DNA of 64,000 nucleotides, taken from NCBI RefSeq assembly GCF_000721175.1, contig NZ_JOEZ01000015.1, forward strand, positions 1-64,000, read 5' to 3'. The position numbers were made by a program, and so were the translations under genes. The notes under the pieces were generated by a model that saw only the letters and a list, made by a program, of their open reading frames with translations, searched no databases and was not told where the DNA came from. Of the stretch, positions 32,422 through 42,008 are shown piece by piece; the stretch's first letter is position 1; each line of letters opens with the position of its first letter. This stretch comes from Streptomyces anulatus. Its GTDB lineage: Bacteria; Actinomycetota; Actinomycetes; Streptomycetales; Streptomycetaceae.

Positions 32422-34077
32422 ATGCCCGAAACCCCGGACCGAGCCGTTGCGCCCGCACGTGGGGTGCGCGCCGTGCTGCCGGCCACGCCCGTTTCCGTGC
32501 GCGCGGTGCCGCCGGACGCGCCTGCCGACGGTGCGCGTGCCGCACGGCCCACCCCGCCCACCGCGTCCGCCTCCGGGGCGCCCGACGGGCCACGTGCCGA
32601 CGTCGCCGGACCCGCTCCCGCGTCGCCGGACGCGCCCTCTTCCGCCCATTCCCCGGGGCCGGTTCCCGGCGGCGGCGTCGCTCCCGTGGCCCGCCCTGAG
32701 CGCCCCGCGCCGGCCTTCCTGCGCCAGGCGCTCGCGGACGCCCGGTCGCCGCGGCTTCCTGACCCTTCCCCGTGCGTTCCGGAGCGCCCGTTCCCCTGGG
32801 GTGGTCCTGGGCTGCAGTTGTCCGGGAGCGGGTTCGGGGCAGGGCCAGGTTTCGGGGCCGTGATCGACCTGGACCGCGTGCTGCGGCTGTCCCTGGCCGC
32901 GCCCACCGGCACCCCGGGCCGGTTGCGACCGGTTCCCTCGGCGGGCGCCCTCCACCCGGTGCGCGCCCACCTGCTGCTCGGGCCGGGCTGTTCGTTGCCG
33001 CCCGGGCGCTACAGCTACGACCCGCGCACCCACCGCGCCCATCCGCGCGGCCCGGCCCCCGCCGACGTACCCCCGGGCGCCCTCGTCGTCCTCACCGCGG
33101 CCGCGTCCCGCACCGTCGCCCACTATGGTCACCGGGCCTGGCCGCTGCTGCTGCTGGACACGGGGCACGCCGCCGCCGCCCTGGCGCTGGCCGGGCCCCC
33201 GGCCGTCGACGTCCGGGTCTCCCTCGACGCGGACGGCGCCCTGCTGTCCGCCGCCGCCGGACTGCCCCGTGCCCCGGACTGGCAGGACGTCTGGCCCGGC
33301 ACCGAGCCGGAACTGCCGCTCGCCGCAGTCCGGTTGACGCCCCCGGGCGGGCCCGTGGGCGCCGACGGGCTGCTGAGCGCCTGGGCCGCCCTGCCCCGTG
33401 CCGGAGCCCCGGCGCCGCGACCCGGCGCCGAGACCGCTCCGCCCCGCGAACTCGCCGCAGCACGACACCTGTTGCATCGCATCGCAGGAGCCCCCGAGCT
33501 GCCCGGCGGCACCTGGCACCCGGCCCCGCGCCCGGGAGCGGTGACCGACGGCGTCCTGGAGGCGCGCCGGAGCGCCCCGCCCGACGAGCTGCACCATCCG
33601 CCCGGCCACGACGCGCTCGCCCGGATCCTGGCCACCGTGCGGACAGCACGGCCCGCCGGACCCGCCTGGACCGCGGCGGTCGGCGGCACCGTCCCGGCCC
33701 TGTACGCGGCGGGGCCCGGCTGCCGGGGCCTCGGCATCCGCGCCTCCGGCGACGCGCGTCCCACCCTCGCCCGCTGGGCCGCACGCCAGCAGTGGATCGG
33801 CACCGCGGGTGCGGTGCTCCTCGCCCACGGCTGTCCCGAGGACGCCCCGTCGGCCGCTGTTCGCAGCAGCCACCTCGTCGCCGGATACGCGGTCGGTACG
33901 GCCCAGACGGAGGCCACCGCACTGGGCCTGCGCGCACGGCCCATCGGATCCTGGCAGCAGGCCGACCTGGGCGCGGCTCTCGGCGACGCCCCCGGGCGCG
34001 ACTGGATCGTGCACGGCCTGGCACTGGGCGGCTCCCCGGCCCCCGGGGGCGCACCGGAACCCGCCTCACCTCCGTAA
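32422..34077 (+). CDS. SagB/McbC-type nitroreductase-like azoline dehydrogenase
   Basis: A 551-residue protein whose first 115 residues are Pro/Ala-rich and probably disordered. The dehydrogenase part begins LRLSLAAPTGTPGRLRPVPS and AGALHPVRAHLLLG, the FMN-pocket motif of SagB proteins. The second half has HGCPEDAPS and SSHLVAGYAVGTAQTEATALG, which matches the helix packing over FMN. It would oxidise azolines made by the YcaO protein to aromatic azoles. The ATG at 32422 has AAGGAG nearby; a GTG at 32404 overlapping the YcaO stop is an alternative. The length of over 500 residues with two nitroreductase-like halves is within the SagB range. Confidence 0.82.
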   Translation: MPETPDRAVAPARGVRAVLPATPVSVRAVPPDAPADGARAARPTPPTASASGAPDGPRADVAGPAPASPDAPSSAHSPGPVPGGGVAPVARPERPAPAFLRQALADARSPRLPDPSPCVPERPFPWGGPGLQLSGSGFGAGPGFGAVIDLDRVLRLSLAAPTGTPGRLRPVPSAGALHPVRAHLLLGPGCSLPPGRYSYDPRTHRAHPRGPAPADVPPGALVVLTAAASRTVAHYGHRAWPLLLLDTGHAAAALALAGPPAVDVRVSLDADGALLSAAAGLPRAPDWQDVWPGTEPELPLAAVRLTPPGGPVGADGLLSAWAALPRAGAPAPRPGAETAPPRELAAARHLLHRIAGAPELPGGTWHPAPRPGAVTDGVLEARRSAPPDELHHPPGHDALARILATVRTARPAGPAWTAAVGGTVPALYAAGPGCRGLGIRASGDARPTLARWAARQQWIGTAGAVLLAHGCPEDAPSAAVRSSHLVAGYAVGTAQTEATALGLRARPIGSWQQADLGAALGDAPGRDWIVHGLALGGSPAPGGAPEPASPP

Positions 34078-34079
34078 CC

Positions 34080-34260
34080 CGGAAGCGGCCCGACGACCAG
34101 CACGCAACGACCGACACCGGCACGCAACGACGGCCACGGCACCCCACGACCGACACCGGCACCCACGACCGGCCCCGACACCCAGCACCCGGCACCCAAG
34201 AACCGGCACCCCGCACCCGACACCCGACCCCGTCGCCCCCGACGGCCCCGCCCGGCGAGG
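34080..34260. repeat. Degenerate tandem repeats between dehydrogenase and exporter genes
   Basis: Roughly nine imperfect copies of a 15-25-base unit built on acgaccgacaccggcac fill most of the 193-base gap. They encode nothing convincing and separate the biosynthetic genes from the exporter genes. A ribosome binding site, gaggaag, precedes the next ATG. Confidence 0.7.
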
Positions 34261-34270
34261 AAGTACGCCC

Positions 34271-36010
34271 ATGATGCTCCACCCCGAACTCCTGCGCGCC
34301 GCGAGCACCGCGCGCCGCCCGCTCGGCCTCGCCACCGCACTGCTCGCGGCGGTCACCGCCACCCACCTCGCCCAGGCCGTCCTGCTCGCCCTCGTGCTCT
34401 CCCGGATCGCCCGGGGCGGGACGGCCACCCTCGCCCCGCTGCTCACGGCCGTCATCGCCGTCGTCCTGGTCCGCGCCGCCCTCGGCCGCGCCCAGCGCCT
34501 GACCGCCGTCACGGCGGGGGCCGCCGTACGGGTACGGCTCCGCGACACCCTCCTTCGGCGGCTCGGCGCGCTCGGGCCCACCGCGATCACCGGTGCGCGG
34601 GCCGGAGCCGTGCGCGCCACGCTGGTGGACGGCGTCGAGGGCGTCGACGCGTACGTCTCGCGCTATCTGCCCCAAGCACTCATCACCTGTGCCGTCCCTC
34701 CACTGCTGCTCGTCGCCGTCGCGCTCGTCGAGCCGTACGCGGCCCTCGCGCTGGGCCCCGCCCTGCTGCTCGCCCTCTTCGGTCCGCGCTGGTGGGACCG
34801 GCTGCTCGCCCGGCGCGGCAAGGAGCACTGGGACTCCTACGAAGCCCTCGCCGCCGACTACCTGGAGGCCCTCCAGGGGATGCCGACCCTGCGCACCACC
34901 GGTGCCGTGGGCCGCGTACGGGAACGGCTGGAGCGGCGGTCGGCCGCGCTGCACCGGACCACCGTCGCCAAACTCCGGGTCTCGCTCGTCGACACCGGCC
35001 TCACCGACCTGGCCGTCCAGGGCGGTACCGTCGCCGCCGTACTCGTGGCGTGCTCCTCGGCCGCCACCGGCCGAACCGCCGCCACCGGTACGTACCTCCT
35101 GCTTCTCCTCGCCTCCGAATGCTTCCGCCCCGTCCGCGACCTCTCCCGCGAGTGGCACGCCGGCTACCTCGGGGTCTCCGCGGCCGACGGGATCGCCGCA
35201 CTGCGCACCGCCGAACCCGCCGTGCCGGACCGTGGGAACAAGGTCGCGGCCTGGGGCGACGCACCCGAAATCCGTTGCGAGGACGTGCACTTCACCCACC
35301 AGGGGAGTGGCCGGCCCGCGCTCGACGGCGTCAGCTTCACCGCCGCCCCCGGGCGCACCACCGCCGTCGTCGGTCCGTCAGGGGCCGGGAAGTCGACCCT
35401 GCTGAGCCTGCTGCTGCGGCAACGGGACCCGGACCGGGGCCGCCTCACCGTGGCCGGGACGGACACCGCCGCGTACACCCTCGCCTCGCTGCGCCGGGGC
35501 ATCGCCGTGGTCTCGCAGGAGACCTACCTCTTCCACGGCACGATCGCGGAGAACCTGCGCATCGCCCGCCCGGCGGCCACGGACGAACAACTCCGCGCCG
35601 CCGCCCGCACCGCCGGGATCGACCAGGAGATCGCCCGGCTGCCGGACGGTTACGCCACCCTCGTCGGTGAACGCGGTGCCACCCTCTCCGGTGGTCAGCG
35701 CCAACGGCTCGCCCTCGCCCGGGCGTTGCTGGCCGACGCCCCGGTCCTGATCCTGGACGAGGCGACCAGCGCGGTCGACGAACGCGGGCAGGCGCGCATC
35801 GTGCGGGAACTGACGGCCGCCGGCCGCGGCCGTACCTGCATCGTCGTCGCCCACCGGCTCGACGCCGTACGCCACGCCGACCACATCGTCGTCCTCGACG
35901 CGGGCCGTGTGGCCGCCGCGGGCGACCACACCACCCTGCTCGCGGGGGGCGGCGTCTACGCCTCGCTCGTCGCGGCCGGGCGTACCGCACAGGAGGAGCA
36001 CGCCGCATGA
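34271..36010 (+). CDS. ABC exporter half-transporter 1 (CydD-like)
   Basis: A 579-residue ABC exporter with an N-terminal membrane domain of five to six helices and a C-terminal ATPase. Walker A is GPSGAGKST (about 367-375), the signature is LSGGQRQRLALARALL, Walker B is VLILDEATSAVDERG, and the switch is AHRLD. It resembles CydD and similar subfamily members. It overlaps the next half-transporter by ATGA, so the two surely form a heterodimer. In this operon it is expected to export the modified peptide. No N-terminal peptidase domain is present, so leader removal must occur elsewhere. Confidence 0.88.
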   Translation: MMLHPELLRAASTARRPLGLATALLAAVTATHLAQAVLLALVLSRIARGGTATLAPLLTAVIAVVLVRAALGRAQRLTAVTAGAAVRVRLRDTLLRRLGALGPTAITGARAGAVRATLVDGVEGVDAYVSRYLPQALITCAVPPLLLVAVALVEPYAALALGPALLLALFGPRWWDRLLARRGKEHWDSYEALAADYLEALQGMPTLRTTGAVGRVRERLERRSAALHRTTVAKLRVSLVDTGLTDLAVQGGTVAAVLVACSSAATGRTAATGTYLLLLLASECFRPVRDLSREWHAGYLGVSAADGIAALRTAEPAVPDRGNKVAAWGDAPEIRCEDVHFTHQGSGRPALDGVSFTAAPGRTTAVVGPSGAGKSTLLSLLLRQRDPDRGRLTVAGTDTAAYTLASLRRGIAVVSQETYLFHGTIAENLRIARPAATDEQLRAAARTAGIDQEIARLPDGYATLVGERGATLSGGQRQRLALARALLADAPVLILDEATSAVDERGQARIVRELTAAGRGRTCIVVAHRLDAVRHADHIVVLDAGRVAAAGDHTTLLAGGGVYASLVAAGRTAQEEHAA

Positions 36011-37845
36011 CCCCGACCCCGACCCCAGTCACCGGCCCGGCCGGTCCCGCCCGTCCTCCCCTGCCCGGCCCCTCCGTCACCGCGACCGCCGACGACGCCG
36101 CCACCGGCGCCCTGCGCTCCCTCCTCCCGGTCCTCGGCGCGCACCGCACCACGGTGCTGCGCACCTGCCTGGCCGCCCTCGTCGACCAGGCGGCCCTGGT
36201 CGCCCTGGTCACCCTCGCCGCGTACACGGTGGGCACGGCCGTCACCGAGCACCGCCCGCCCACCCCCGTGACCGTCGCCGTCCTGGCCGGGCTCGTCCTG
36301 CTCCGGGCCCTCGCCACCTGGCGGGAGATGGACCTCTCGCACGACCTCGCCTACCGGGTCCTCGCCGAACTCCGCGTCCGGGTCTTCGACGGTCTGGCCC
36401 GCAGCGCCCCCGCCCGGATCGCGGGCCGGCGCAGCGGCGACCTCGCGGCCACCGCGCTCGGGGACGTCGAGGCACTGGAGTTCTTCTACGCCCACGCCAT
36501 CGCCCAACTCCTGGCATCCGGAGTGGTGTTCGCGGTGTCCGCCACCGTGCTGGCGGCCCTCGGACCCTGGCTGCTGCTCGCCGTCGTGCCCGCCGCGCTG
36601 CTCCTGATCTGGTCGCCGCTGTTCGAAGCGCGCGGGCGGGCCGAGCGCGGGGCGACGACCCGGAGGGCGCTCGCCGAGGTGTCGTCCGAGACCGTGGAGA
36701 GCGTCGACGGGCTGCGCGAACTCCTGATGGCGGGGGCACTGAACCGCCGGCGGGCCCGGCTCCGGTCCGCCGGACGCCGGCTCGCCCGCGCCCAGCGCGC
36801 CGAACAGTCCTGGGAGACCGGTGCGGCCGCGGCCCGAGACCTGCTGGTCGTCGCCGCCGTCATCGGGGTGGTGGCGTCCGCCGCCCACGCCGCGTCCGCC
36901 GGACGTCTGGACGGGGCGTGGGCCCCGGCCGCCATGGCCCTCGCCCTGGGCGCCCTCGCCCCGGTCGCCGAATCGGCGGCCGCACTCGGCCGGGCGGGCG
37001 GCCTGCGCGCCGCCGCGGCACGGGTCCGGGCCGCCGTGCACGCCCCCGCGGGAGCACCCGCGCCGACCGCCCCGCGCCCCGTACCGGCGGGACCGCTGGG
37101 GCTACGGCTGCGCGGCGTACGGTTCGGCTACGGGGGAGAGGCCGTTCTGGACGGCGTCGACCTGACCGTCCGGCCTGGCGAGACCGTGGCCCTCGTCGGA
37201 GCGTCCGGGGCGGGCAAGTCGACCTGCGCCCACCTTCTGGCGCGGTACTGGGACCCGGAGGCCGGCGCCGTGGAGCTCGTGCCCCCCGACCCGGCGCACC
37301 CCGTCGACCTGCGGGACCTCACCGAGGAGGAGCTGCGCGCCACCGTGTCCGTGGTCGGGCAGGAGGCCCCGCTCTTCCACGGCACCCTCGCCGAGAACCT
37401 CCGCCTGGGCGCTCCGGACGCCACGGCGGACGAGGTCGGCGCGGTGGCCCGGATCTGCGGCGTCGACCTCGTCGCCGACGCCCTGCCCGACGGGCTGGAC
37501 ACCGCCGTCGGCGAGCGAGGGGCGACTCTGTCCGGTGGCCAGCGCGCCCGGGTCGCCCTGGCCCGAGGGCTGCTGAGCGGCCCGCGCGTGCTCGTCCTGG
37601 ACGAGACGACGGCCCATCTGGACCACCGCGGCGACGCGGAACTGGCCCGGGCGCTCTCGGCCGACCCCGCCACCCGGACGACCCTGGTGATCGCCCACCG
37701 CCCGGCCACCGTCCGCAGGGCCGACCGGATCGCGGTCCTGGACGGTGGGCGCATCGTCGAGGAGGGCACCTGGGACGAGCTGATCCGGGCCGGCGGACCG
37801 CTGACCCGCCTCTTCGCCCGCGAGGAGGCGTCGGCCCACTCCTAG
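36007..37845 (+). CDS. ABC exporter half-transporter 2 (CydC-like)
   Basis: A 612-residue ABC exporter, partner of the preceding gene. The membrane domain spans about residues 40-330, with an ATPase holding GASGAGKST (near 398), LSGGQRARVALARGLL and VLVLDETTAHLDHRG. The Walker B glutamate is present, so both sites may hydrolyse ATP. Alternatives are thiol export as for CydDC of cytochrome bd assembly, but no cydAB genes are in view and the operon is a RiPP cluster. It ends 79 bases before the convergent phosphatase gene; short GTGTCGGCC(C/T)GCTCC repeats lie in that gap. Confidence 0.88.
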   Translation: MTPTPTPVTGPAGPARPPLPGPSVTATADDAATGALRSLLPVLGAHRTTVLRTCLAALVDQAALVALVTLAAYTVGTAVTEHRPPTPVTVAVLAGLVLLRALATWREMDLSHDLAYRVLAELRVRVFDGLARSAPARIAGRRSGDLAATALGDVEALEFFYAHAIAQLLASGVVFAVSATVLAALGPWLLLAVVPAALLLIWSPLFEARGRAERGATTRRALAEVSSETVESVDGLRELLMAGALNRRRARLRSAGRRLARAQRAEQSWETGAAAARDLLVVAAVIGVVASAAHAASAGRLDGAWAPAAMALALGALAPVAESAAALGRAGGLRAAAARVRAAVHAPAGAPAPTAPRPVPAGPLGLRLRGVRFGYGGEAVLDGVDLTVRPGETVALVGASGAGKSTCAHLLARYWDPEAGAVELVPPDPAHPVDLRDLTEEELRATVSVVGQEAPLFHGTLAENLRLGAPDATADEVGAVARICGVDLVADALPDGLDTAVGERGATLSGGQRARVALARGLLSGPRVLVLDETTAHLDHRGDAELARALSADPATRTTLVIAHRPATVRRADRIAVLDGGRIVEEGTWDELIRAGGPLTRLFAREEASAHS

Positions 37846-37924
37846 CGGGTGTCGGCCCGCTCCAGGCGGGGGTGTCGGCCTGCTCCTGGGGAGGGGGCTC
37901 CTGGGCGTTGTCGATCAGGGCCGG

Positions 37925-40381
37925 TCAGGGGAGATGCTGCTCCGCCCAGATGATCTTCCCCCGGGAGGTGTAGCGCGTGCCCCACCGATGGGCGAGCTGC
38001 GCGACGAGGAACAGCCCGCGTCCTCCCTCGTCCGTCGTCCTGGCGTGCCGCAGCCGCGGCGAGGTGTTGCTGGTGTCGGACACCTCACAGGTCAGCGCCG
38101 ACTGGAACAGCAGCCGCAGCCGGACCGGCCCCGAGGCGTACCGGATCGCGTTGGTCACCAGCTCGCTGACGATCAGCTCCGTCGTCATCGACAGCTCCGC
38201 CAGCCCCCACGCCTCCAGCTGGCGGGAGACCCTGGCCCGGGTCTCGCCGACCGCCGCCGGGTCCACGGGCACGTCCCAGGAGACCAGGTGCTCGGGGCTC
38301 AGGACGTGCGTCCGGGCGAGGAGCAGGGCGATGTCGTCCGGCTGCGGAACGGGCAGCAGCTCCTTGACCACCGCCGGACACAGGTCCTCCAGCGGCAGCC
38401 CGCCCCGGGACACCGCCCGGCCCAGCCGGACCATTCCGCTCTCCACGTCCTTGTCGGTCCCCTCGATGAGCCCGTCGGTGTAGAGACCGAGGAGGCTCCC
38501 TTCGGGCAGCTCGATCTCCAGGGACTCGAAGGGCAGCCCGCCGAGCCCCAGGGGCGGCCCGGAGGGCAGGTCGGGGAAGGTGACCGCCCCGTCCGGTGTG
38601 ACGACCACCGGCGGCGGATGGCCGGCCCGCGCCATGGTGCAACTGCCGTTCGCCGGATCGTAGACGGCGTACAGGCAGGTGGCCCCCACCACCGTCGTAC
38701 CGCCCCGCTCCGCCGGGCCAGCCGCCGGCTCCTCCTCGCTGAGCCGCAGGACGAGATCGTCCAGGCGGGCCAGCAGCTCGTCCGGAGGGAGGTCCATGTC
38801 GGCCAGCGTCTGTACGGCGGTGCGCAGCCGGCCCATGGTCGCGGCGGCCCCGATGCCGTGCCCGACGACATCGCCGATGACCAGACCGACCCGGGCGCCG
38901 GACAGCGGGATCACATCGAACCAGTCCCCGCCGACCCCGTCCTTCGCGTCCGCCGGAAGGTACGACGACGCCACGTCCAGCGCCGTCCCGCCACGCAGCG
39001 TGTGCGGCAGCAGGCTCCGCTGGAGCACCAGCGCCGCGTTGTGCTCCCGGGTGTAGCGGCGGGCGTTGTCCACCGCCACGGCAGCACGCGCCACCAGCTC
39101 CCGGGCGGGCGCCACGTCGTCCTCGTCGAACGGCACCGGATTCTGCGACCGCATGAAGGTGGTCAGCCCCAGCACGGTGTCGCGCGCCCGCATCGGTACG
39201 GAGATCATCGAATGCAGCCCGAACTCCCGGATCCGGTCGGCCCGCGCCGGCTGCTCCCCCGCCCACCCGTTGCCGTCCGGGTCGAGGACCGGCAGCAGGA
39301 CCGGGGCGCCGTCGAGGAGGAAGCGCGTGTCGTGCGGCGGCACGAAGTCGACCGTCTCCCCGACCCGTACGACTCCCTCCGGGCAGCCCTCCCGCACCGA
39401 GCTCATGCCCGCCCGGCGCATGGCCGGCCGCTCGCCCTCGGCCGCCGCCCCCGGCCGGTCGCCGCCGAGCGGGGTCTCCAGCAGGTCGACGAAGACGAAG
39501 TCCGCGAACCGGGGCACCGCGAAATCGGCGAGCTCCTGCGCCGTGCGCTGTACGTCCAAGGTGCTGCCGATACTCGATCCGGCCTCGTTCACCAACGAGA
39601 GGAGTCGGCGCGCGTTCCACCGGTCGGTGACGTCGAGGACCAGGTACCCGATGCCGATCCGCCGGTCCTGGGCGTCGGCCAGCGGGAAGAACGAGCTCGC
39701 GTACGCCCGTCGGCGGTGCGGATCGGCCCAGCTCCAGCCCAGGTACTCGAAGTCCGTGATCGCCTCGCCGGTCGACAGGACCTGCCGCATCAGCCGCTCG
39801 ATGGGTGTCGCCAGCGCTCCGGGCAGCACATCGCCCGGCCGGCGTCCCAGCCGCTGCTCCCGGGGGACGCCGCCGAACCGCTCCAGGGTGTCGTTCAGCC
39901 AGAGATAGCGCAGGTCGGGGTCGAGCACCGCCATCCCGGCGGGCGACCGGGTCAGGAAGTCGTCGAGCACGGACCCGCTCATCGTCCAGTGCGGGGTGAG
40001 CTCCCGCCCGGACACCAGGAAGCCCTCCCGCCCGGCGATCTGGAACGAGGCGGTGGCCCGCACGTCGATGTCCAGCGACCGGCCGTCCCGGCTCCGCAGG
40101 GGGAGAAGCCCGCTCCACCCCGACCCGGCCCGGCAGCGGGCGGCCACCGCGGCGGTCCGCGAGGTGTCCGGGGGGCCCGTCAGCAGCAGCGCGGCGGAGC
40201 GGCCCACCACCTCGGCCGCCGGATACCCGAGCAGCGCCTCGGCCCCACGGGTCCAGGCGATGACCGTGCCGTCCCCGGCGATCACCGCCGCCGCGTCGTC
40301 GGCCATGCGCGTCCTTCCCCGCCCGTCCCCGGAGGACAGCGGGCCGGGCTCCGCCGGGGAGCCCTCATCGGCGGATGCCAT
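37925..40381 (-). CDS. Multi-sensor SpoIIE-type phosphatase with ATPase domain
   Basis: An 818-residue signalling protein. Domains in order: PAS 1 (about 30-125), PAS 2 (about 140-260, DFLTRSPAGMAVLDPDLRYL), GAF (about 270-440), PP2C phosphatase (about 460-680; GGDWFDVI, GDVVGHGIGA, ARAGHPPPVV, LGLYTDGLIEG, DDIALLLA) and a C-terminal HATPase_c of the anti-sigma-factor kinase type (about 690-815; ELIVSELVTNAIRYASGPV, GGRGLFLVAQLAHRWG). Such proteins both phosphorylate and dephosphorylate anti-sigma antagonists in response to small ligands. It is a single-gene unit, convergent with the RiPP exporter. The ATG at 40381 has only a weak Shine-Dalgarno. The signal sensed is unknown. Confidence 0.9.
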   Translation of the reverse strand: MASADEGSPAEPGPLSSGDGRGRTRMADDAAAVIAGDGTVIAWTRGAEALLGYPAAEVVGRSAALLLTGPPDTSRTAAVAARCRAGSGWSGLLPLRSRDGRSLDIDVRATASFQIAGREGFLVSGRELTPHWTMSGSVLDDFLTRSPAGMAVLDPDLRYLWLNDTLERFGGVPREQRLGRRPGDVLPGALATPIERLMRQVLSTGEAITDFEYLGWSWADPHRRRAYASSFFPLADAQDRRIGIGYLVLDVTDRWNARRLLSLVNEAGSSIGSTLDVQRTAQELADFAVPRFADFVFVDLLETPLGGDRPGAAAEGERPAMRRAGMSSVREGCPEGVVRVGETVDFVPPHDTRFLLDGAPVLLPVLDPDGNGWAGEQPARADRIREFGLHSMISVPMRARDTVLGLTTFMRSQNPVPFDEDDVAPARELVARAAVAVDNARRYTREHNAALVLQRSLLPHTLRGGTALDVASSYLPADAKDGVGGDWFDVIPLSGARVGLVIGDVVGHGIGAAATMGRLRTAVQTLADMDLPPDELLARLDDLVLRLSEEEPAAGPAERGGTTVVGATCLYAVYDPANGSCTMARAGHPPPVVVTPDGAVTFPDLPSGPPLGLGGLPFESLEIELPEGSLLGLYTDGLIEGTDKDVESGMVRLGRAVSRGGLPLEDLCPAVVKELLPVPQPDDIALLLARTHVLSPEHLVSWDVPVDPAAVGETRARVSRQLEAWGLAELSMTTELIVSELVTNAIRYASGPVRLRLLFQSALTCEVSDTSNTSPRLRHARTTDEGGRGLFLVAQLAHRWGTRYTSRGKIIWAEQHLP

Positions 40382-40622
40382 TGCACCTCACCACCCTCTG
40401 TAGGTTTCCATGGTCGCGCGTCGCCCCGGAGTGCGCCCGCCGCGCCCGGTGTGTGCGGTCCGGGCGGGGGCTGTCCCTCGTTCGGCGGCGTGACGGAGCG
40501 GGCGGTGCCCGCGTTGGTGGTGGTGACAAGCGGTTGCTCGTCCCCCTGCCCCCGCGCTGGACCCGTGTGGGTGGACGGCTCCGGCCCCGACAGGAGGGCC
40601 GGAGTCGTTTCCATGCCCGAGG

Positions 40623-41888
40623 TCAGTAGCGGAAGCAGATCTCGCGCTCCTTGAGCCAAGGGCCCAGCCAGTCGCCGAACGGCACGGTGACGCACCACCC
40701 GCGGGTGGGCGGCGCCCCGGTCTCCGGCGGCGCGGGCGCGGGCGCGGGAGCCGCCGGGGACGGCGGGACCGACGGGACCGACGGAACCGACGGAACCGAC
40801 GGGACCGACGGGGACGGGGCCGGATCCGTGGGCGTGGGTGTGGGTGTGGGCGTGGGGCCGGATCCGGGCTCGGCGGGCGCGGCCATCTCCGTCAGCATCG
40901 TCCGGAACACCTTCGACGACCGCGGATTGCTCTTGCACTGCCAGACGCCGTGCGGGCAGTAGTCACTGATCGTCTGGTAGAGCGGCTCGTGCCGGGCGAT
41001 CCACTCCAGCATCCGCCGCATGTACTCCGGGTTGTCGCCGTTGCGGAAGAGCCCCCACTCCGGGAACGAGATGGGCTTGCCGTGCTCCGCGGCGAAGTCG
41101 ACGTGCTTCTGGAGCCCGTACGGGTCGGTGATCTGGTCGTCGAAGGTCTCGCCGGGGGGCTGGTCGTAGGAGTCCATCCCGATGATGTCGACGACGTCGT
41201 CGCCCGGGTAGCACTCGGTCCACGGCACCGCGTCCCGCCCCCGGCTCGGCGTGAAGTCGAAGCGGAACTCCTGACCGGGCACCGCGCGCATCGCCGTGAC
41301 GATCCGCTCCCAGTACGCCTTCCAGGACGCGGGATCGGGTCCGCACCGATGGGTGTACGTGGTGCCGTTCATCTCCCAGCCGAGCACGATCACGGTGTCC
41401 GGGACGCCCAGCCCCACCAGGCGCTGCGCGAGCCGCGTGAAGTGCTGGTCGTAGTCCCCGGCCGCGCCCTTCCGGAGCAGGGTGCGGACCTCGTCGTCCG
41501 GGACCCGCTCCTCGTTGCGCTCCAGCATCGGCACGTTCAGGACGAACATCCGGTCCTGGTCCGCCTGTCTCCAGTCCGCCCACGCGTCGAGGAAAGCGGG
41601 TGCGCCCTCGATGTTCACCCACAGATCGCCCGGGAGATACGTATGCCCCACCCGCAGCTCCGCCCCGCCCAGCCAGCGCGAGAACTCGGCCATCCTGCTG
41701 ACCCCGGCGGGCCCGTAGTCCAGATACGCGCCGTGCGCCGTGCCGCTCCCGGACCCCGGCGGGCCGGGGGCGGCACCGTCGACGGAATCGGCGCCCGGCG
41801 GCGACTGGCCCGCGATGCCGCCACCGGCCAGGAGGCTGAGAGCAGCCGCCGCGATGCACGAAACGATGAGACGGCGCTTTGCCGGCAT
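40623..41888 (-). CDS. Secreted GH26-like glycoside hydrolase with Pro-rich tail
   Basis: A 421-residue exported enzyme. Residues 1-27 are a signal peptide (KRRLIVSCIAAAALSLLAGG). The TIM-barrel domain spans about residues 45-330, with catalytic glutamates visible in VLGWEMNGTTY (acid/base) and SFPEWGLF (nucleophile), matching GH26 mannanase or related endoglycanase families. A linker made of Thr-Pro and Pro-Ser-Val repeats leads to a short C-terminal segment, WCVTVPFGDWLGPWLKE. The ATG at 41888 follows a perfect GGAGG. The substrate is unknown; proximity to the exopolysaccharide operon suggests that it may trim a self-made glycan, though it could also digest plant mannans. Confidence 0.8.
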   Translation of the reverse strand: MPAKRRLIVSCIAAAALSLLAGGGIAGQSPPGADSVDGAAPGPPGSGSGTAHGAYLDYGPAGVSRMAEFSRWLGGAELRVGHTYLPGDLWVNIEGAPAFLDAWADWRQADQDRMFVLNVPMLERNEERVPDDEVRTLLRKGAAGDYDQHFTRLAQRLVGLGVPDTVIVLGWEMNGTTYTHRCGPDPASWKAYWERIVTAMRAVPGQEFRFDFTPSRGRDAVPWTECYPGDDVVDIIGMDSYDQPPGETFDDQITDPYGLQKHVDFAAEHGKPISFPEWGLFRNGDNPEYMRRMLEWIARHEPLYQTISDYCPHGVWQCKSNPRSSKVFRTMLTEMAAPAEPGSGPTPTPTPTPTDPAPSPSVPSVPSVPSVPSVPPSPAAPAPAPAPPETGAPPTRGWCVTVPFGDWLGPWLKEREICFRY

Positions 41889-42008
41889 TACTCCTCCTGG
41901 CTGCGGTGAATTTCGGCCGGTTCGGCCTGATAGAGAGAGTTTCATCATCATGCAACGGCGGCATGCGCAGGGGGCCATTTATCGTATTCGGCGTTGCAGG
42001 TGTGCTGT

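Noticed and set aside
34271..37845. CydDC of cytochrome bd assembly
   Set aside because: The half-transporters resemble CydDC, but no cydAB genes are in view and the operon context is RiPP biosynthesis; peptide export is preferred.
38085..40118. 677-codon leftward frame overlapping the SpoIIE-type phosphatase
   Set aside because: Arg/Gly/Pro-rich shadow of the real gene on the same strand in another frame.
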